Positions 56,035 through 64,000 of a DNA stretch of 64,000 nt are shown here, one piece after another. The DNA is from Prochlorococcus sp. AG-409-P01 (GTDB taxonomy: Bacteria > Cyanobacteriota > Cyanobacteriia > PCC-6307 > Cyanobiaceae), in NCBI GenBank assembly GCA_003215335.1, contig QCKM01000005.1, positions 62,001 to 126,000 on the forward strand, in the 5' to 3' direction. Under the pieces are notes generated by a model. That model was given only the letters and a program-made list of their open reading frames with translations, did not search any database and was not told where the DNA came from. Each line of letters opens with the position of its first letter. Within the stretch, counting starts at the first letter, position 1. The position numbers and the translations under genes are program-made.

Positions 56035-56759
56035 CACCTCTCTAATTCTCGACAACATTGAGAGAAGGCTTCAACAGGATCGACTGCACAAGTAATAGGC
56101 CTACCTACAACCAAACGAGAGGCCCCTGCTTGGATAGCATCACAAGGACTCATGACCCGCTCTTGATCGTTTAAGGGCGATCCCTTAGGTCGAATGCCTG
56201 GGGTGACCAATTCGAATGGCAATGAATGCAGCTTTCGCAAGTTTGCAACTTCCAAAGGAGAACATACACATCCTCCTAACCCTGCACTTGCGACCATATT
56301 TGCTAACCCTTCCACTCTTTCATTTATTGGTTGAGACATAGAAAGCTCCTTGGCGTAGGGCTTGGGTTCCCAACTAGTCAAAACAGTTACCCCTAAAAGA
56401 GTTGGCGGAGGGATCCCAGCTTCTTCAGCTCCCTGAACAGCAGCAAGCCTCGCTGCAAGAAGTGCTTTTGACCCAGCACAAGCATGTAGCGTAATCAAAT
56501 CAGCACCAATGCTTGCAGCCCTTCTGCAAGCTCCTGCCATAGTCGCAGGTATATCGTGAAGCTTGAGATCAAGAAAAACTCGCAAACCTCTATCCCTCAA
56601 TTCAATTACCACCTGGGGACCCCCAAGTACAAAAAGTTCAAGTCCTACCTTCACCCATCGAAGACCACTTAATTGAGAGGTGAATTGAACTGCTTGTGAT
56701 GGCTTCATGCCATCAAGAGCAACAATCAACTTTTCAGCAGGGTGTGCAAAAAGCGTCAT
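56031..56759 (-). CDS. pyrF: orotidine 5'-phosphate decarboxylase
   Basis: Makes UMP from OMP. The 242 residues contain [13 protein letters not shown] at the start, the catalytic [11 protein letters not shown], the later TPGIRP and LVVGRPIT phosphate-binding parts. All of the Asp-Lys-Asp residues are present. It lies after tyrS on the same strand with a 22-bp gap. Confidence 0.95.
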   Translation of the reverse strand: MTLFAHPAEKLIVALDGMKPSQAVQFTSQLSGLRWVKVGLELFVLGGPQVVIELRDRGLRVFLDLKLHDIPATMAGACRRAASIGADLITLHACAGSKALLAARLAAVQGAEEAGIPPPTLLGVTVLTSWEPKPYAKELSMSQPINERVEGLANMVASAGLGGCVCSPLEVANLRKLHSLPFELVTPGIRPKGSPLNDQERVMSPCDAIQAGASRLVVGRPITCAVDPVEAFSQCCRELERC

Positions 56760-56781
56760 TAGATATGCACAGGTGGATTAA

Positions 56782-58023
56782 TCAATTCGTGAGGCGTCTA
56801 AATGTCTTCTTGCCAATTTGCAGCACCTTGCCTACAAGAATGTTGTCATCAGCGAATTCAAGGTTCGGATCGGTAATTTTGTCTCCATCTAAACGAACAC
56901 CACCGCCGAGAATCTGACGACGCGCCTCACTACTACTTGAACATAAACCAAGCTTACTCACCAAATAAAATGCCTTGGCAGGAAAATTAACTTCCGCCAT
57001 AGATGTCTCTAAAACATCAGCTTCTAAATCTCCAACTCCAGCAACAAGCTGCTCAGCATCTTTTTGAGCAGACTTTGCTAAGGGCAAACCATGTCGACTA
57101 GCAGTAATAGCTAATGCCATAGCCTTCTGTCTCTCCCTAGATTTTAAAGGGAGTTGATCAAGCTCTAAATCACTCAACAAAGTCACATAACTATCGACAT
57201 GTTCATCAGGAAGCTTTTCCAGTTTGGAATACATAGAAAGAGGATCTTCTGCTAGTCCAACAGTATTCCCTATGCTTTTACTCATTTTTTGAACTCCGTC
57301 TAAGCCAACAAGGATGGGCATAAGAAGACCAAACTGAGGCGTTTGATTGAAATGACGTTGAAGATCCCTTCCTATAGCGATATTGAACTTTTGATCAGTT
57401 CCACCAAGTTCAACATCTGCTTTCACAGCAACTGAGTCATATCCCTGCAGTAATGGATAAAGAAACTCATGAATCGAAATGGGCATGCCTGCTTTATAAC
57501 GGTTGCCAAAATCCTCTTTTGCAAGCATTTGGCCAACAGTAGTCGTCCCAAGAAGTTCAATCACCTTGTCAAGATCCATACCTGCAAGCCACTCACTATT
57601 GCGCCTTACCTCCAATCGGCCTGGAGTCTTGAAGTCAAGCAAAGCATTTTGAGGTGATTCTCCTTGGCCTAACTGAGCCAAGTAAGTATTTGCATTAGCC
57701 TCAACCTCCTCTTCAGAAAGCTGCTCTCTAGTGGTGTTCTTGCCAGTCGGATCCCCGATCCTTGCAGTGAAGTCTCCAATAATGACTACAGCTGTATGTC
57801 CAGCATCTTGAAAGGCTCTTAACTTTCTAAAAAGGATGCTGTGACCCAAATGAATATCGCTCCCAGTTGGATCAATCCCAAGTTTTACCCGTAGAGTCTT
57901 ACCTTTTCGCTCGGCTGCATGAAGCCGAGCATCAAGAGTCAAAGCATCCCCATCTCCTGACGGGAAGAGTTCCACAATGCCTCTCTGGAGCCAATCCGGA
58001 AGTGGGCTTGGCTTATCCGACAT
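56782..58023 (-). CDS. tyrS: tyrosyl-tRNA synthetase
   Basis: Charges tRNA-Tyr. The 413-residue class I enzyme has the HIGH motif as HLGH (58-61), [10 protein letters not shown] as the KMSKS loop, and a C-terminal S4-like domain ([18 protein letters not shown]). It belongs to the TyrRZ-like branch rather than the E. coli TyrS branch, judged by [12 protein letters not shown]. Start ATG 58023. Confidence 0.95.
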   Translation of the reverse strand: MSDKPSPLPDWLQRGIVELFPSGDGDALTLDARLHAAERKGKTLRVKLGIDPTGSDIHLGHSILFRKLRAFQDAGHTAVVIIGDFTARIGDPTGKNTTREQLSEEEVEANANTYLAQLGQGESPQNALLDFKTPGRLEVRRNSEWLAGMDLDKVIELLGTTTVGQMLAKEDFGNRYKAGMPISIHEFLYPLLQGYDSVAVKADVELGGTDQKFNIAIGRDLQRHFNQTPQFGLLMPILVGLDGVQKMSKSIGNTVGLAEDPLSMYSKLEKLPDEHVDSYVTLLSDLELDQLPLKSRERQKAMALAITASRHGLPLAKSAQKDAEQLVAGVGDLEADVLETSMAEVNFPAKAFYLVSKLGLCSSSSEARRQILGGGVRLDGDKITDPNLEFADDNILVGKVLQIGKKTFRRLTN

Positions 58024-58088
58024 TTTCCAAAAACCGAAGTGTCAACGGATCGTACGTGGAGTTAAGCCTTGTGTGTTCATCTGTACAG

Positions 58089-58403
58089 CTAATCAAGCTG
58101 CCCCTTCATCCTCTCCAAAGTCATGTTCATTTGTTCAAACATCTGCTCAGGAGTAATCCCAAACTGACTCAATTGAGTTCGCAATTGCTCAACTGTCATC
58201 TTTGCCTGGAAGTCTTCTGAAAGTTCAAATCGCTTCATGAAGACTCTATATCTCTCCATAAGCGCCTCCATGGTGGCAATAAACATTTTTTTTCCCTCAC
58301 GATCAAACTTTCCATAGTCAGAACCAAGCTTCATCAATTCTTGATAGTCATTAAATAACCGCTTAGCCTCATCCTGCACAATTTCGGATTCAAAGAAGGC
58401 CAT
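58089..58403 (-). CDS. DUF1825-family protein
   Basis: A 104-residue helical protein from ATG 58403 (MAFFESEIVQDEAKRLFNDYQ); the frame extends upstream to 58466 without family sequence. Content fits the cyanobacterial DUF1825 family: KLGSDYGKFDREGKKMFI, MEALMERYRVFMKRFELS, then a QLSQFGITPEQMFEQMNMTLE end. It is probably cytosolic. No function is known. It precedes tyrS on the same strand. Confidence 0.86.
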   Translation of the reverse strand: MAFFESEIVQDEAKRLFNDYQELMKLGSDYGKFDREGKKMFIATMEALMERYRVFMKRFELSEDFQAKMTVEQLRTQLSQFGITPEQMFEQMNMTLERMKGQLD

Positions 58404-58577
58404 AGATGCCCTATAGGAATATTTGAGTTTTGCAAAATTCCTTACAACCGCAAAAGTGTGGATCAACGTAATGATTGAGCCCTTCAGAAGAAGAGAGGGA
58501 TTTTGCTAAAACCATTCTAAAAACTATTATTCTTTGCCCAATCAACAGAGTCCATTCTCCTAACAGGCATAGTCAAG

Positions 58578-59174
58578 GTGACAACCTTTAGAGGTCAGGG
58601 AGAGCTCTTACCTGGCCAATCCTTATCAAACCCTTCAGAGAAAAGCAGTTCGATAAAACTGAGCAGGTCCTGCTTAGAAAATTGGCAACAGCGTATTTAT
58701 AACCATCAAGAAAAGCTTTTCGAAGGCAAAGCCAACCATCAAAAACAAGTTTCTCTTTTCCCAAATACTGAGAATGAGTCAACAGAATCATTCAATCCTC
58801 TAAGGCTTACCCCTTTAGCCATGAGCTTCTGGCGCTGGCCGAGCATTCCTCACAAAGGTCCAGCTATCTATTTGGTGATGGACAAACCCCAAAGCATTGA
58901 TGGTCACCTTTTGCTCTATGTAGGTGAAACAATCGCTGCAGATCGTCGCTGGAAAGGGGAGCATGACTGCAAAAGATACTTATCTGCCTATTCAGAGGCC
59001 CTTGCTGGAGCAAAGGTCTCAAAAAGACTAAGCATTCGTTTCTGGACAGATGTCCCAACAGTCACTCGTGCGAGAAGAAACATTGAACAACAACTAATTA
59101 GGCTTTGGCTACCGCCTTTCAACAAAGAAACAAGGGCACATTGGGCAACCCCTTTTACCGCAGAAGATTTCTAA
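58578..59174 (+). CDS. GIY-YIG-like nuclease-domain protein
   Basis: A 198-residue protein with GTG start 58578. The C-terminal half shows the GIY-YIG layout: AIYLV (96-100), YVGET (114-118), Arg123/Arg124, Glu170 in ARRNIEQQLI and Asn182 in LPPFN. The N-terminal 90 residues are polar and unassigned. All residues of the active site are kept, so nuclease activity is possible. The gene ends 38 bp before the chosen pepA start. Confidence 0.75.
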   Translation: MTTFRGQGELLPGQSLSNPSEKSSSIKLSRSCLENWQQRIYNHQEKLFEGKANHQKQVSLFPNTENESTESFNPLRLTPLAMSFWRWPSIPHKGPAIYLVMDKPQSIDGHLLLYVGETIAADRRWKGEHDCKRYLSAYSEALAGAKVSKRLSIRFWTDVPTVTRARRNIEQQLIRLWLPPFNKETRAHWATPFTAEDF

Positions 59175-59212
59175 ATGCCGTAGCTAACATCAAGCCATCT
59201 CAAAAAAAGTCA

Positions 59213-60703
59213 ATGAAAATTTCCATTACCTCTACTCCTTTGCAGGATTGGTCTGGAGATGTGCTCATAGTGGGTTTATTCGAAGAACAACTCGAAAAAC
59301 AGCTGACCCAATTAGACAAACACTTATCTGAACCTATTCAAAGAGTTCTTGAAGTTGAAAATTTCAAAGCCAAATCTGGAGAAATATCAAGCTTTCATCT
59401 GACCCAGAATGGGCTAAGAAAAATAATCCTTTTAGGGCTTGGACCAGTTATAAAGGTCAAACTCAATGAGCTTCGAAAAGCTGTTGCAACAGGAGTCAGA
59501 GCAAGTTTAGGTAATTCCGGAACTTTAGGAATAGTTCTCCCATGGAATCAATTAAGCGCAAGCAACTTAGAACTGGCTGTGGCTGAAGCAGCCCGACTAT
59601 CACTTTTCAAAGACATCCGTTTTCGAAGTGAACCAGAGCCACGCAAATCACCAACAAAGATTGAACTTATCGGGCCCCCTTGTGTCTCAACTTCAACCCT
59701 CAAGGCAATCGACCCAATCTGTTCAGGGGTAGAACTGGCAAGGGAATTAGTAGGAGCCCCTCCTAATGAACTCACACCTGAAGCACTAGCCAACACAGCC
59801 GCCCTGATTGCCAAGGAGAAAGGTTTATCGTTGAAAGTTCTTGAAAAAGAAGACTGCAAAGACCTAGGGATGGGAGCTTACCTGGCAGTATCCCAAGGAT
59901 CTGACCTCCCACCAAAATTTATTCACCTAACCTATAAACCTGCAAAGAAGGCTCACAAAAAAATTGTCCTTATTGGTAAAGGACTCACCTTTGATTCTGG
60001 TGGGTACAACCTCAAGGTTGGAGCAGCGCAAATAGACATGATGAAATTTGATATGGGAGGAAGTGCCGCTGTTCTTGGAGCCGCAAGTGCAATCGGTGAG
60101 ATTCGACCAAAAGGGGTAGAAGTACATTTCATCGTGGCATCATGCGAAAACATGGTGAATGGATCAGCAGTTCACCCAGGAGACATAGTCAAAGCATCAA
60201 ATGGTAAGACCATCGAAATAAATAACACCGATGCAGAAGGCCGACTAACGCTTGCCGATGCACTTGTCTATGCAAGCAAACTCAAACCAGATGCCATTGT
60301 TGATTTAGCAACACTGACCGGAGCCTGCGTAATTGCACTAGGCGAAGAAGTCGCGGGTCTTTGGACAGGGAATGATGAGCTAGCCAAAGATTTAATTAAT
60401 GCAGGAGAGCTGGCAGGAGAGGGGCTTTGGAGGATGCCGCTTCATCATTCCTATAAAGACGGATTGAAATCCCTTCTTGCAGACATCAAAAACACAGGTC
60501 CTCGCCAAGGGGGATCAATTACCGCAGCCCTTTTCCTTCAGGAGTTTGTTGAAGAGTCCATTAATTGGGCTCATATAGATATTGCTGGCACTGTTTGGGC
60601 AGACAAAGACCGAGGGCTTGATCCAGCAGGCGCAACAGGATATGGAGTCAGAACTTTGCTGTATTGGATATGTAAGGAAGATTTTTTAGAGCAAGAAAAA
60701 TAA
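59213..60703 (+). CDS. pepA: leucyl aminopeptidase (M17)
   Basis: A cytosolic two-zinc aminopeptidase. From ATG 59213 (MKISITSTPLQDW) it has 496 residues, the family length; a longer frame to 59105 lies in the previous gene. IGKGLTFDSGGYNLK, MKFDMGGSAAVLGA and the signature NTDAEGRL with the catalytic Arg are visible. It converges on a small minus-strand gene 9 bp away. Confidence 0.94.
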   Translation: MKISITSTPLQDWSGDVLIVGLFEEQLEKQLTQLDKHLSEPIQRVLEVENFKAKSGEISSFHLTQNGLRKIILLGLGPVIKVKLNELRKAVATGVRASLGNSGTLGIVLPWNQLSASNLELAVAEAARLSLFKDIRFRSEPEPRKSPTKIELIGPPCVSTSTLKAIDPICSGVELARELVGAPPNELTPEALANTAALIAKEKGLSLKVLEKEDCKDLGMGAYLAVSQGSDLPPKFIHLTYKPAKKAHKKIVLIGKGLTFDSGGYNLKVGAAQIDMMKFDMGGSAAVLGAASAIGEIRPKGVEVHFIVASCENMVNGSAVHPGDIVKASNGKTIEINNTDAEGRLTLADALVYASKLKPDAIVDLATLTGACVIALGEEVAGLWTGNDELAKDLINAGELAGEGLWRMPLHHSYKDGLKSLLADIKNTGPRQGGSITAALFLQEFVEESINWAHIDIAGTVWADKDRGLDPAGATGYGVRTLLYWICKEDFLEQEK

Positions 60704-60712
60704 TGAATTCAA

Positions 60713-60928
60713 CTAGGAAGCCGTGGCAGTCACAAACCTATTACTAGAAGAGTGCAACCTTTCAGACAAGAAGACACATTGAGGCGCTTCAAGCGCATGT
60801 ATTTGCCACCTAGCCCTCTTTGAGCAAGAAGCCAAAACCTTATCCAAATCATCAGAAGCATGCTTTGGACTTTGATATGGACCTACATACCTAGTAACAA
60901 GTCCATCCTTAACGGTCAGCACATACAT
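60713..60928 (-). CDS. small protein, function unknown
   Basis: A 71-residue protein from ATG 60928, MYVLTVKDGLVTRYVGPYQS followed by a helix (ASDDLDKVLASCSKRARWQIHALE). The composition and the beta-then-helix pattern look coding, and the reading frame is closed neatly after pepA. I do not recognise the family, though similar short proteins seem to occur in marine cyanobacteria. Not certain. Confidence 0.6.
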   Translation of the reverse strand: MYVLTVKDGLVTRYVGPYQSPKHASDDLDKVLASCSKRARWQIHALEAPQCVFLSERLHSSSNRFVTATAS

Positions 60929-61060
60929 ACATAACCCCCATAAACCTGAAACGGATGGTAGTCAATTTTTCGACAAGAGGGGATAGGTGGAAACCCGCAT
61001 CTTTGCTAGGAATACAAGCAAATCAATGGGAATTAAATTTAATCTTTTCCTTATGTTTAA

Positions 61061-61699
61061 TTAATCTTGGGAGCCCCATGCTTCTGCTTGTCGAGCTTTA
61101 TCTCCCCAAACCTCATCTAGGCGGCGGTCTCTTCCGCAAGCCAATCTGTAATAGCTGTATTTGAAATTATTCAACTCAGCAAAATCCTGGTGATAGCTCT
61201 CAGCGGGCCAAAATGTTGCCGCTTCCCTTTGCTCAACCTTCAAGCTTCCTAGAGACTTTGCCAACTCCATAGAAGCAGCATCAAAACTGCTTGTGACATG
61301 AGCAGCCTGTAAATCACTTTGCGTAAAAATCACAGGCCTATAAGAGTCGCCACGATCACAAAATTGCCCCCCATCATCAAAAGGGTCAACGTTGCGCCAA
61401 TAAGCCCTAAGTAACTTCTTGTATTCAATCTGGCTAGTGTCAAACCTAACCAATACAGCCTCCTGGTGGCCATCATGTTGGCGGTATGTAGGGCTATCAA
61501 GGCTTCCTCCTGTGTAACCACTTTCAACCGAAAGGACACCAGGGAGGCTCTCTAAATCATGCTCAAGGCACCAAAAACAACCTCCTGCAAAAATCGCTTC
61601 TTCTGTTGAAGCCGTTGCCTCATAAGGCAAAAAAAACAGTGCAGAAAGAAGGCAAGCAAAAATCAATGAGTGCTTGATACGTATTAAAAAATTGCTCAT
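61061..61699 (-). CDS. msrA: peptide methionine-S-sulfoxide reductase, exported
   Basis: Repairs oxidised methionine. The 212 residues begin with a signal peptide ([21 protein letters not shown]), so the enzyme acts in the periplasm or thylakoid lumen. The active site GGCFWC (about 40-45) has the catalytic Cys, and [20 protein letters not shown] and AESYHQDF complete the family. The start overlaps lpxB by 4 bp, so it is the last gene of the lipid A operon. Confidence 0.92.
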   Translation of the reverse strand: MSNFLIRIKHSLIFACLLSALFFLPYEATASTEEAIFAGGCFWCLEHDLESLPGVLSVESGYTGGSLDSPTYRQHDGHQEAVLVRFDTSQIEYKKLLRAYWRNVDPFDDGGQFCDRGDSYRPVIFTQSDLQAAHVTSSFDAASMELAKSLGSLKVEQREAATFWPAESYHQDFAELNNFKYSYYRLACGRDRRLDEVWGDKARQAEAWGSQD

Positions 61700-62874
61700 T
61701 TCTTTATTAAATTCAAAATCTCAAATGCTGCTCTATCTGTAACACCAGGATCTCCAAGATCCTTCTTTAATCTCTTATATCCATCCAACATCAATTTACG
61801 GCTTTTATTATCCTCCAGCAGAGGAATTGCAAGTTCGGCGAGAGCCTCTGGTGTGAACTCATCTTGAACAAGTTCAGGCACCAAGCGCTGATTTAGCAGA
61901 AGGTTGACTGGAGAAATGTGTTTTACATTGAACCTCAAAATATGCCTAGCCACAAATGCTGTAACTCTACTTACGCGATATCCAACTACTTGCGGAACTC
62001 CATGCAATGCCAACTCCATATTCACAGTGCCTGATTTACCTAAAGCCAAGTCTGCTGCAGAAAAGAGAGCAGGCTTCAAACGATCGGCTTGGATAGCAGC
62101 AACAACTCGACCATGCACACCAGCCTTATCCAAAGACTCCTTTAAAGGCTTCTCAAAACTTTCCATACCTGCAGGAACTAATACTTTTATTGAAGGATCA
62201 CGCCTCTGAAGCAATGCAGCAGCCCTTGCAAGAGTTGGCATCAAATAGCGCAGTTCCTGCATTCGAGAAGCAGGAAGAAGCAAAAGTACCTTTTCTCCAG
62301 ATTTAATTCCAAGTTGATGCCGAGCTTGTTCTGGAGTTGGCAACGAAACCATTTCGTCCAGCATCGGATGCCCTACCCATGTAACGTTCCCGCCACGCTT
62401 GGCATAGAAATCAGCTTCAGCCTTAAAAATAGAAAGAATCCTATCTGTAAATCCAATCAAATCTGTAGTACCACTATCTCCTATCCGCCAAGCCCATTCT
62501 TGAGGTGCTATGTAATAAATAACTGGAACTTTAGGCAAAAGGCTTTTTAACTTATTACCCAAGCGAATATTTGCCCCCATGTAATCAATAAGGACCACAG
62601 CATCAGGAGGAGAATGTTTCAACAACTCATTCGTCTTGGCCTGAACTCTCAACGTTGGAATCACAAGCGGCAAGGCCTCCCATAATCCGATTGCACCCAT
62701 TGGGGCCGTGTTTGCAATCAATTCAGCGCCACTAGCCTTCATTCGTGGACCTCCAAGAGCAATCAAATCGAGAGTCAAAGATTGCTTTTCTGCCTGCCTT
62801 TTTAGGGCCTCGATCAAGAGGCTTCCGTGCAGATCTCCTGAGACCTCACCGGTGCTAATTAGCAGCCGAGCCAT
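61696..62874 (-). CDS. lpxB: lipid-A-disaccharide synthase
   Basis: Joins UDP-diacylglucosamine and lipid X in lipid A synthesis. The 392 residues include [21 protein letters not shown] at the N-terminus, [24 protein letters not shown] and [22 protein letters not shown], all GT19 motifs. It overlaps lpxA by one base and msrA by four. Confidence 0.95.
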   Translation of the reverse strand: MARLLISTGEVSGDLHGSLLIEALKRQAEKQSLTLDLIALGGPRMKASGAELIANTAPMGAIGLWEALPLVIPTLRVQAKTNELLKHSPPDAVVLIDYMGANIRLGNKLKSLLPKVPVIYYIAPQEWAWRIGDSGTTDLIGFTDRILSIFKAEADFYAKRGGNVTWVGHPMLDEMVSLPTPEQARHQLGIKSGEKVLLLLPASRMQELRYLMPTLARAAALLQRRDPSIKVLVPAGMESFEKPLKESLDKAGVHGRVVAAIQADRLKPALFSAADLALGKSGTVNMELALHGVPQVVGYRVSRVTAFVARHILRFNVKHISPVNLLLNQRLVPELVQDEFTPEALAELAIPLLEDNKSRKLMLDGYKRLKKDLGDPGVTDRAAFEILNLIKK

Positions 62875-63728
62875 CAGCGATGCAAAGAAACAGCTGGCAT
62901 TGGGCCCCGACGACCCTTCTCAATAGATGCCTCCACAAATGCACATAAATGTTCAGAGGCTGGCATTAATGTTTGTTGACGTGCGATCTGAAGACCTTTT
63001 GCTATTACATGATCTGATCGATAGAGAAGGTTCCAAACTTCTTGAAGCTGTCTTAACTCAGCACTCTTTTCACCTAAATCAAAACCACTGCGACGTAGAC
63101 CCACTCGATTAAGGCCTCTTACCCGCCCAGGATGACCTTCCACAAGACAATAAGGAGGAACATCTCTATCAACTCTGGTCATGCCACCAACCATTGCAAG
63201 ACTCCCAATATGTACAAACTGGTGTATTCCCAAGCATCCACCAATCACAGCGCGATCTTCAATAACAACATGTCCAGCTACCTGAATAGCATTTGACATG
63301 ACAATTCCATCTCCAAGGTGACAATTGTGACCAAGATGGCAGTAAGCCATCAACAAATTCTTATCGCCAATCCGAGTTTGCTCTCCCTCGTCAGTAGCTC
63401 TATTAATAGTTACGCATTCTCTGATGGTATTCCCATCACCAATAACAACTTCTGTTGTAGCTCCTCGATACTTAAGATCCTGAGGTTCGAGCCCCAAGCA
63501 AGCTCCAGGGAAAACTCGATTGCCAGCGCCAATCGTCAAGCGCCCATCTAAAACAACATGTGGCCCTATCCAGGTATTAGCACCAATCTTCACCTGTGGC
63601 CCCACGACAGCCCCAGGCCCAATAATCACACCTTGATCTAATTCAGCCCGAGAATCAACAACTGCCGAAGGGTGAACCTCAATAGACCTTGCGGCAGTTA
63701 TTGAAGATGGATGGCGGAGTTCACTCAT
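62874..63728 (-). CDS. lpxA: acyl-ACP--UDP-N-acetylglucosamine O-acyltransferase
   Basis: Performs the first step of lipid A synthesis. It has 284 residues. A left-handed beta-helix of hexapeptide repeats ([55 protein letters not shown] with the catalytic-type His) is followed by a helical tail. The start ATG 63728 lies 5 bp from the end of fabZ. Confidence 0.95.
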   Translation of the reverse strand: MSELRHPSSITAARSIEVHPSAVVDSRAELDQGVIIGPGAVVGPQVKIGANTWIGPHVVLDGRLTIGAGNRVFPGACLGLEPQDLKYRGATTEVVIGDGNTIRECVTINRATDEGEQTRIGDKNLLMAYCHLGHNCHLGDGIVMSNAIQVAGHVVIEDRAVIGGCLGIHQFVHIGSLAMVGGMTRVDRDVPPYCLVEGHPGRVRGLNRVGLRRSGFDLGEKSAELRQLQEVWNLLYRSDHVIAKGLQIARQQTLMPASEHLCAFVEASIEKGRRGPMPAVSLHR

Positions 63729-63733
63729 GGCAA

Positions 63734-64000
63734 TCAGTCCACAAGAGAAAACATGAGTTCGCCAGAACAGACCAATTTCCCTTCAACAGTTGCTTCAGCA
63801 ATTACCTTCCCAAAACGTTTTCTTTTGAGGCTGATCAGTTCACAGGTAATTGTTAGCTGATCCCCTGGGACTACAGGGCGTCGAAAACGTACTCCATCAA
63901 TCCCAGCAAAAACAAAAAGACCTTTAGGGAGGTCAGGTATTTGAGCAACAATCAAACCACCGACCTGAGCCATAGCCTCAACTATTAACACTCCTGGCAT
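63734..64000 (-). CDS. fabZ: 3-hydroxyacyl-ACP dehydratase FabZ, C-terminal part
   Basis: The gene is cut by the right edge; 88 residues from the internal [14 protein letters not shown] are seen, so the catalytic His segment (FPHRYPFLLVD in the family) is outside. [19 protein letters not shown] is the hot-dog fold signature. It leads the fabZ-lpxA-lpxB-msrA run, linking fatty-acid and lipid A synthesis. The methionine at 64000 is internal and not the start. Confidence 0.92.
   Translation of the reverse strand: MPGVLIVEAMAQVGGLIVAQIPDLPKGLFVFAGIDGVRFRRPVVPGDQLTITCELISLKRKRFGKVIAEATVEGKLVCSGELMFSLVD

Overview
The window is a contiguous, gene-dense piece of a picocyanobacterial chromosome, most likely Prochlorococcus of a low-light lineage or a close marine Synechococcus relative. 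Cyanobacterial markers include ndhB, an aa3-type cytochrome oxidase set (ctaCDE with divergent ctaAB), a cyAbrB regulator, Vipp1, Ycf46, HU, GluQRS, glgX isoamylase, and several families typical of cyanobacteria (DUF3119, DUF3086, DUF1825, DUF2808, DUF2232). G+C judged from a few hand-counted lines is in the low to middle 40s percent, which fits neither high-light Prochlorococcus (about 31%) nor MIT9313-like strains (about 50%). I recognise the lineage only from gene content and order. No strain is claimed.

Layout. 1-4.2 kb: end of an LD-carboxypeptidase gene, ispD, a 430-bp gap, fabG, a small membrane protein, and a groEL without groES. 4.2-8.7 kb (minus strand): heme A synthesis (ctaA, ctaB) followed by a DrrAB-like ABC exporter and an unknown protein. 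8.9-12.5 kb (plus): ctaC-ctaD-ctaE, translationally coupled, then cyAbrB. 12.5-21 kb: ribE, a BFN-domain protein coupled to an aldo/keto reductase-ferredoxin fusion, a Tat-exported solute-binding lipoprotein, then topA - lipoprotein - DUF2232 membrane protein - CobT-like protein. 21-26.9 kb: ndhB overlapping a LolD-type ATPase, birA, an aminotransferase, vipp1, dciA. 26.9-30.8 kb: a GT39 glycosyltransferase, a GT4 glycosyltransferase and an EamA transporter, tightly packed. 30.8-37 kb: sppA-aroH, a DUF2808 protein, rpmH-rnpA-PH-domain-yidC (the classic membrane-insertion cluster), ycf46. 36.7-43.7 kb: serS, rseP, rpsN, pnp, and divergent cysQ/rsmI.

43.7-47.4 kb is the least conserved part: small membrane or secreted proteins, a DNA-binding HTH protein with an acidic middle, tRNA-Arg, a protein with a perfect 39-bp tandem duplication, and a start codon inside a 13-bp inverted repeat. 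47.4-51.8 kb: gluQRS, hup, a catalytically dead metallo-beta-lactamase-fold protein divergent from glgX, tRNA-Gly. 51.8-56 kb: an envelope/lipid run, MFS transporter - mlaE permease - DUF3119 - DUF3086 - plsY, nearly all overlapping. 56-61 kb: pyrF, tyrS, DUF1825, a GIY-YIG protein, pepA. 61-64 kb (minus): fabZ-lpxA-lpxB-msrA, the lipid A operon with a secreted methionine sulfoxide reductase at its end; fabZ runs off the window.

I found no prophage, insertion sequence, CRISPR array, toxin-antitoxin pair or defence island. Nearly all genes are core or lineage-core. The signals least explained by ordinary annotation are three perfect inverted repeats (a 34-bp palindrome inside the MFS gene, a 14-bp-stem hairpin inside the solute-binding-protein gene, and the hairpin over the start codon at 46.9 kb), the MBL-fold pseudoenzyme, and the CobT-like/DUF2232 pairing. 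Many genes start with GTG or TTG, and start choices were made from Shine-Dalgarno sequences, family length and neighbour overlap.
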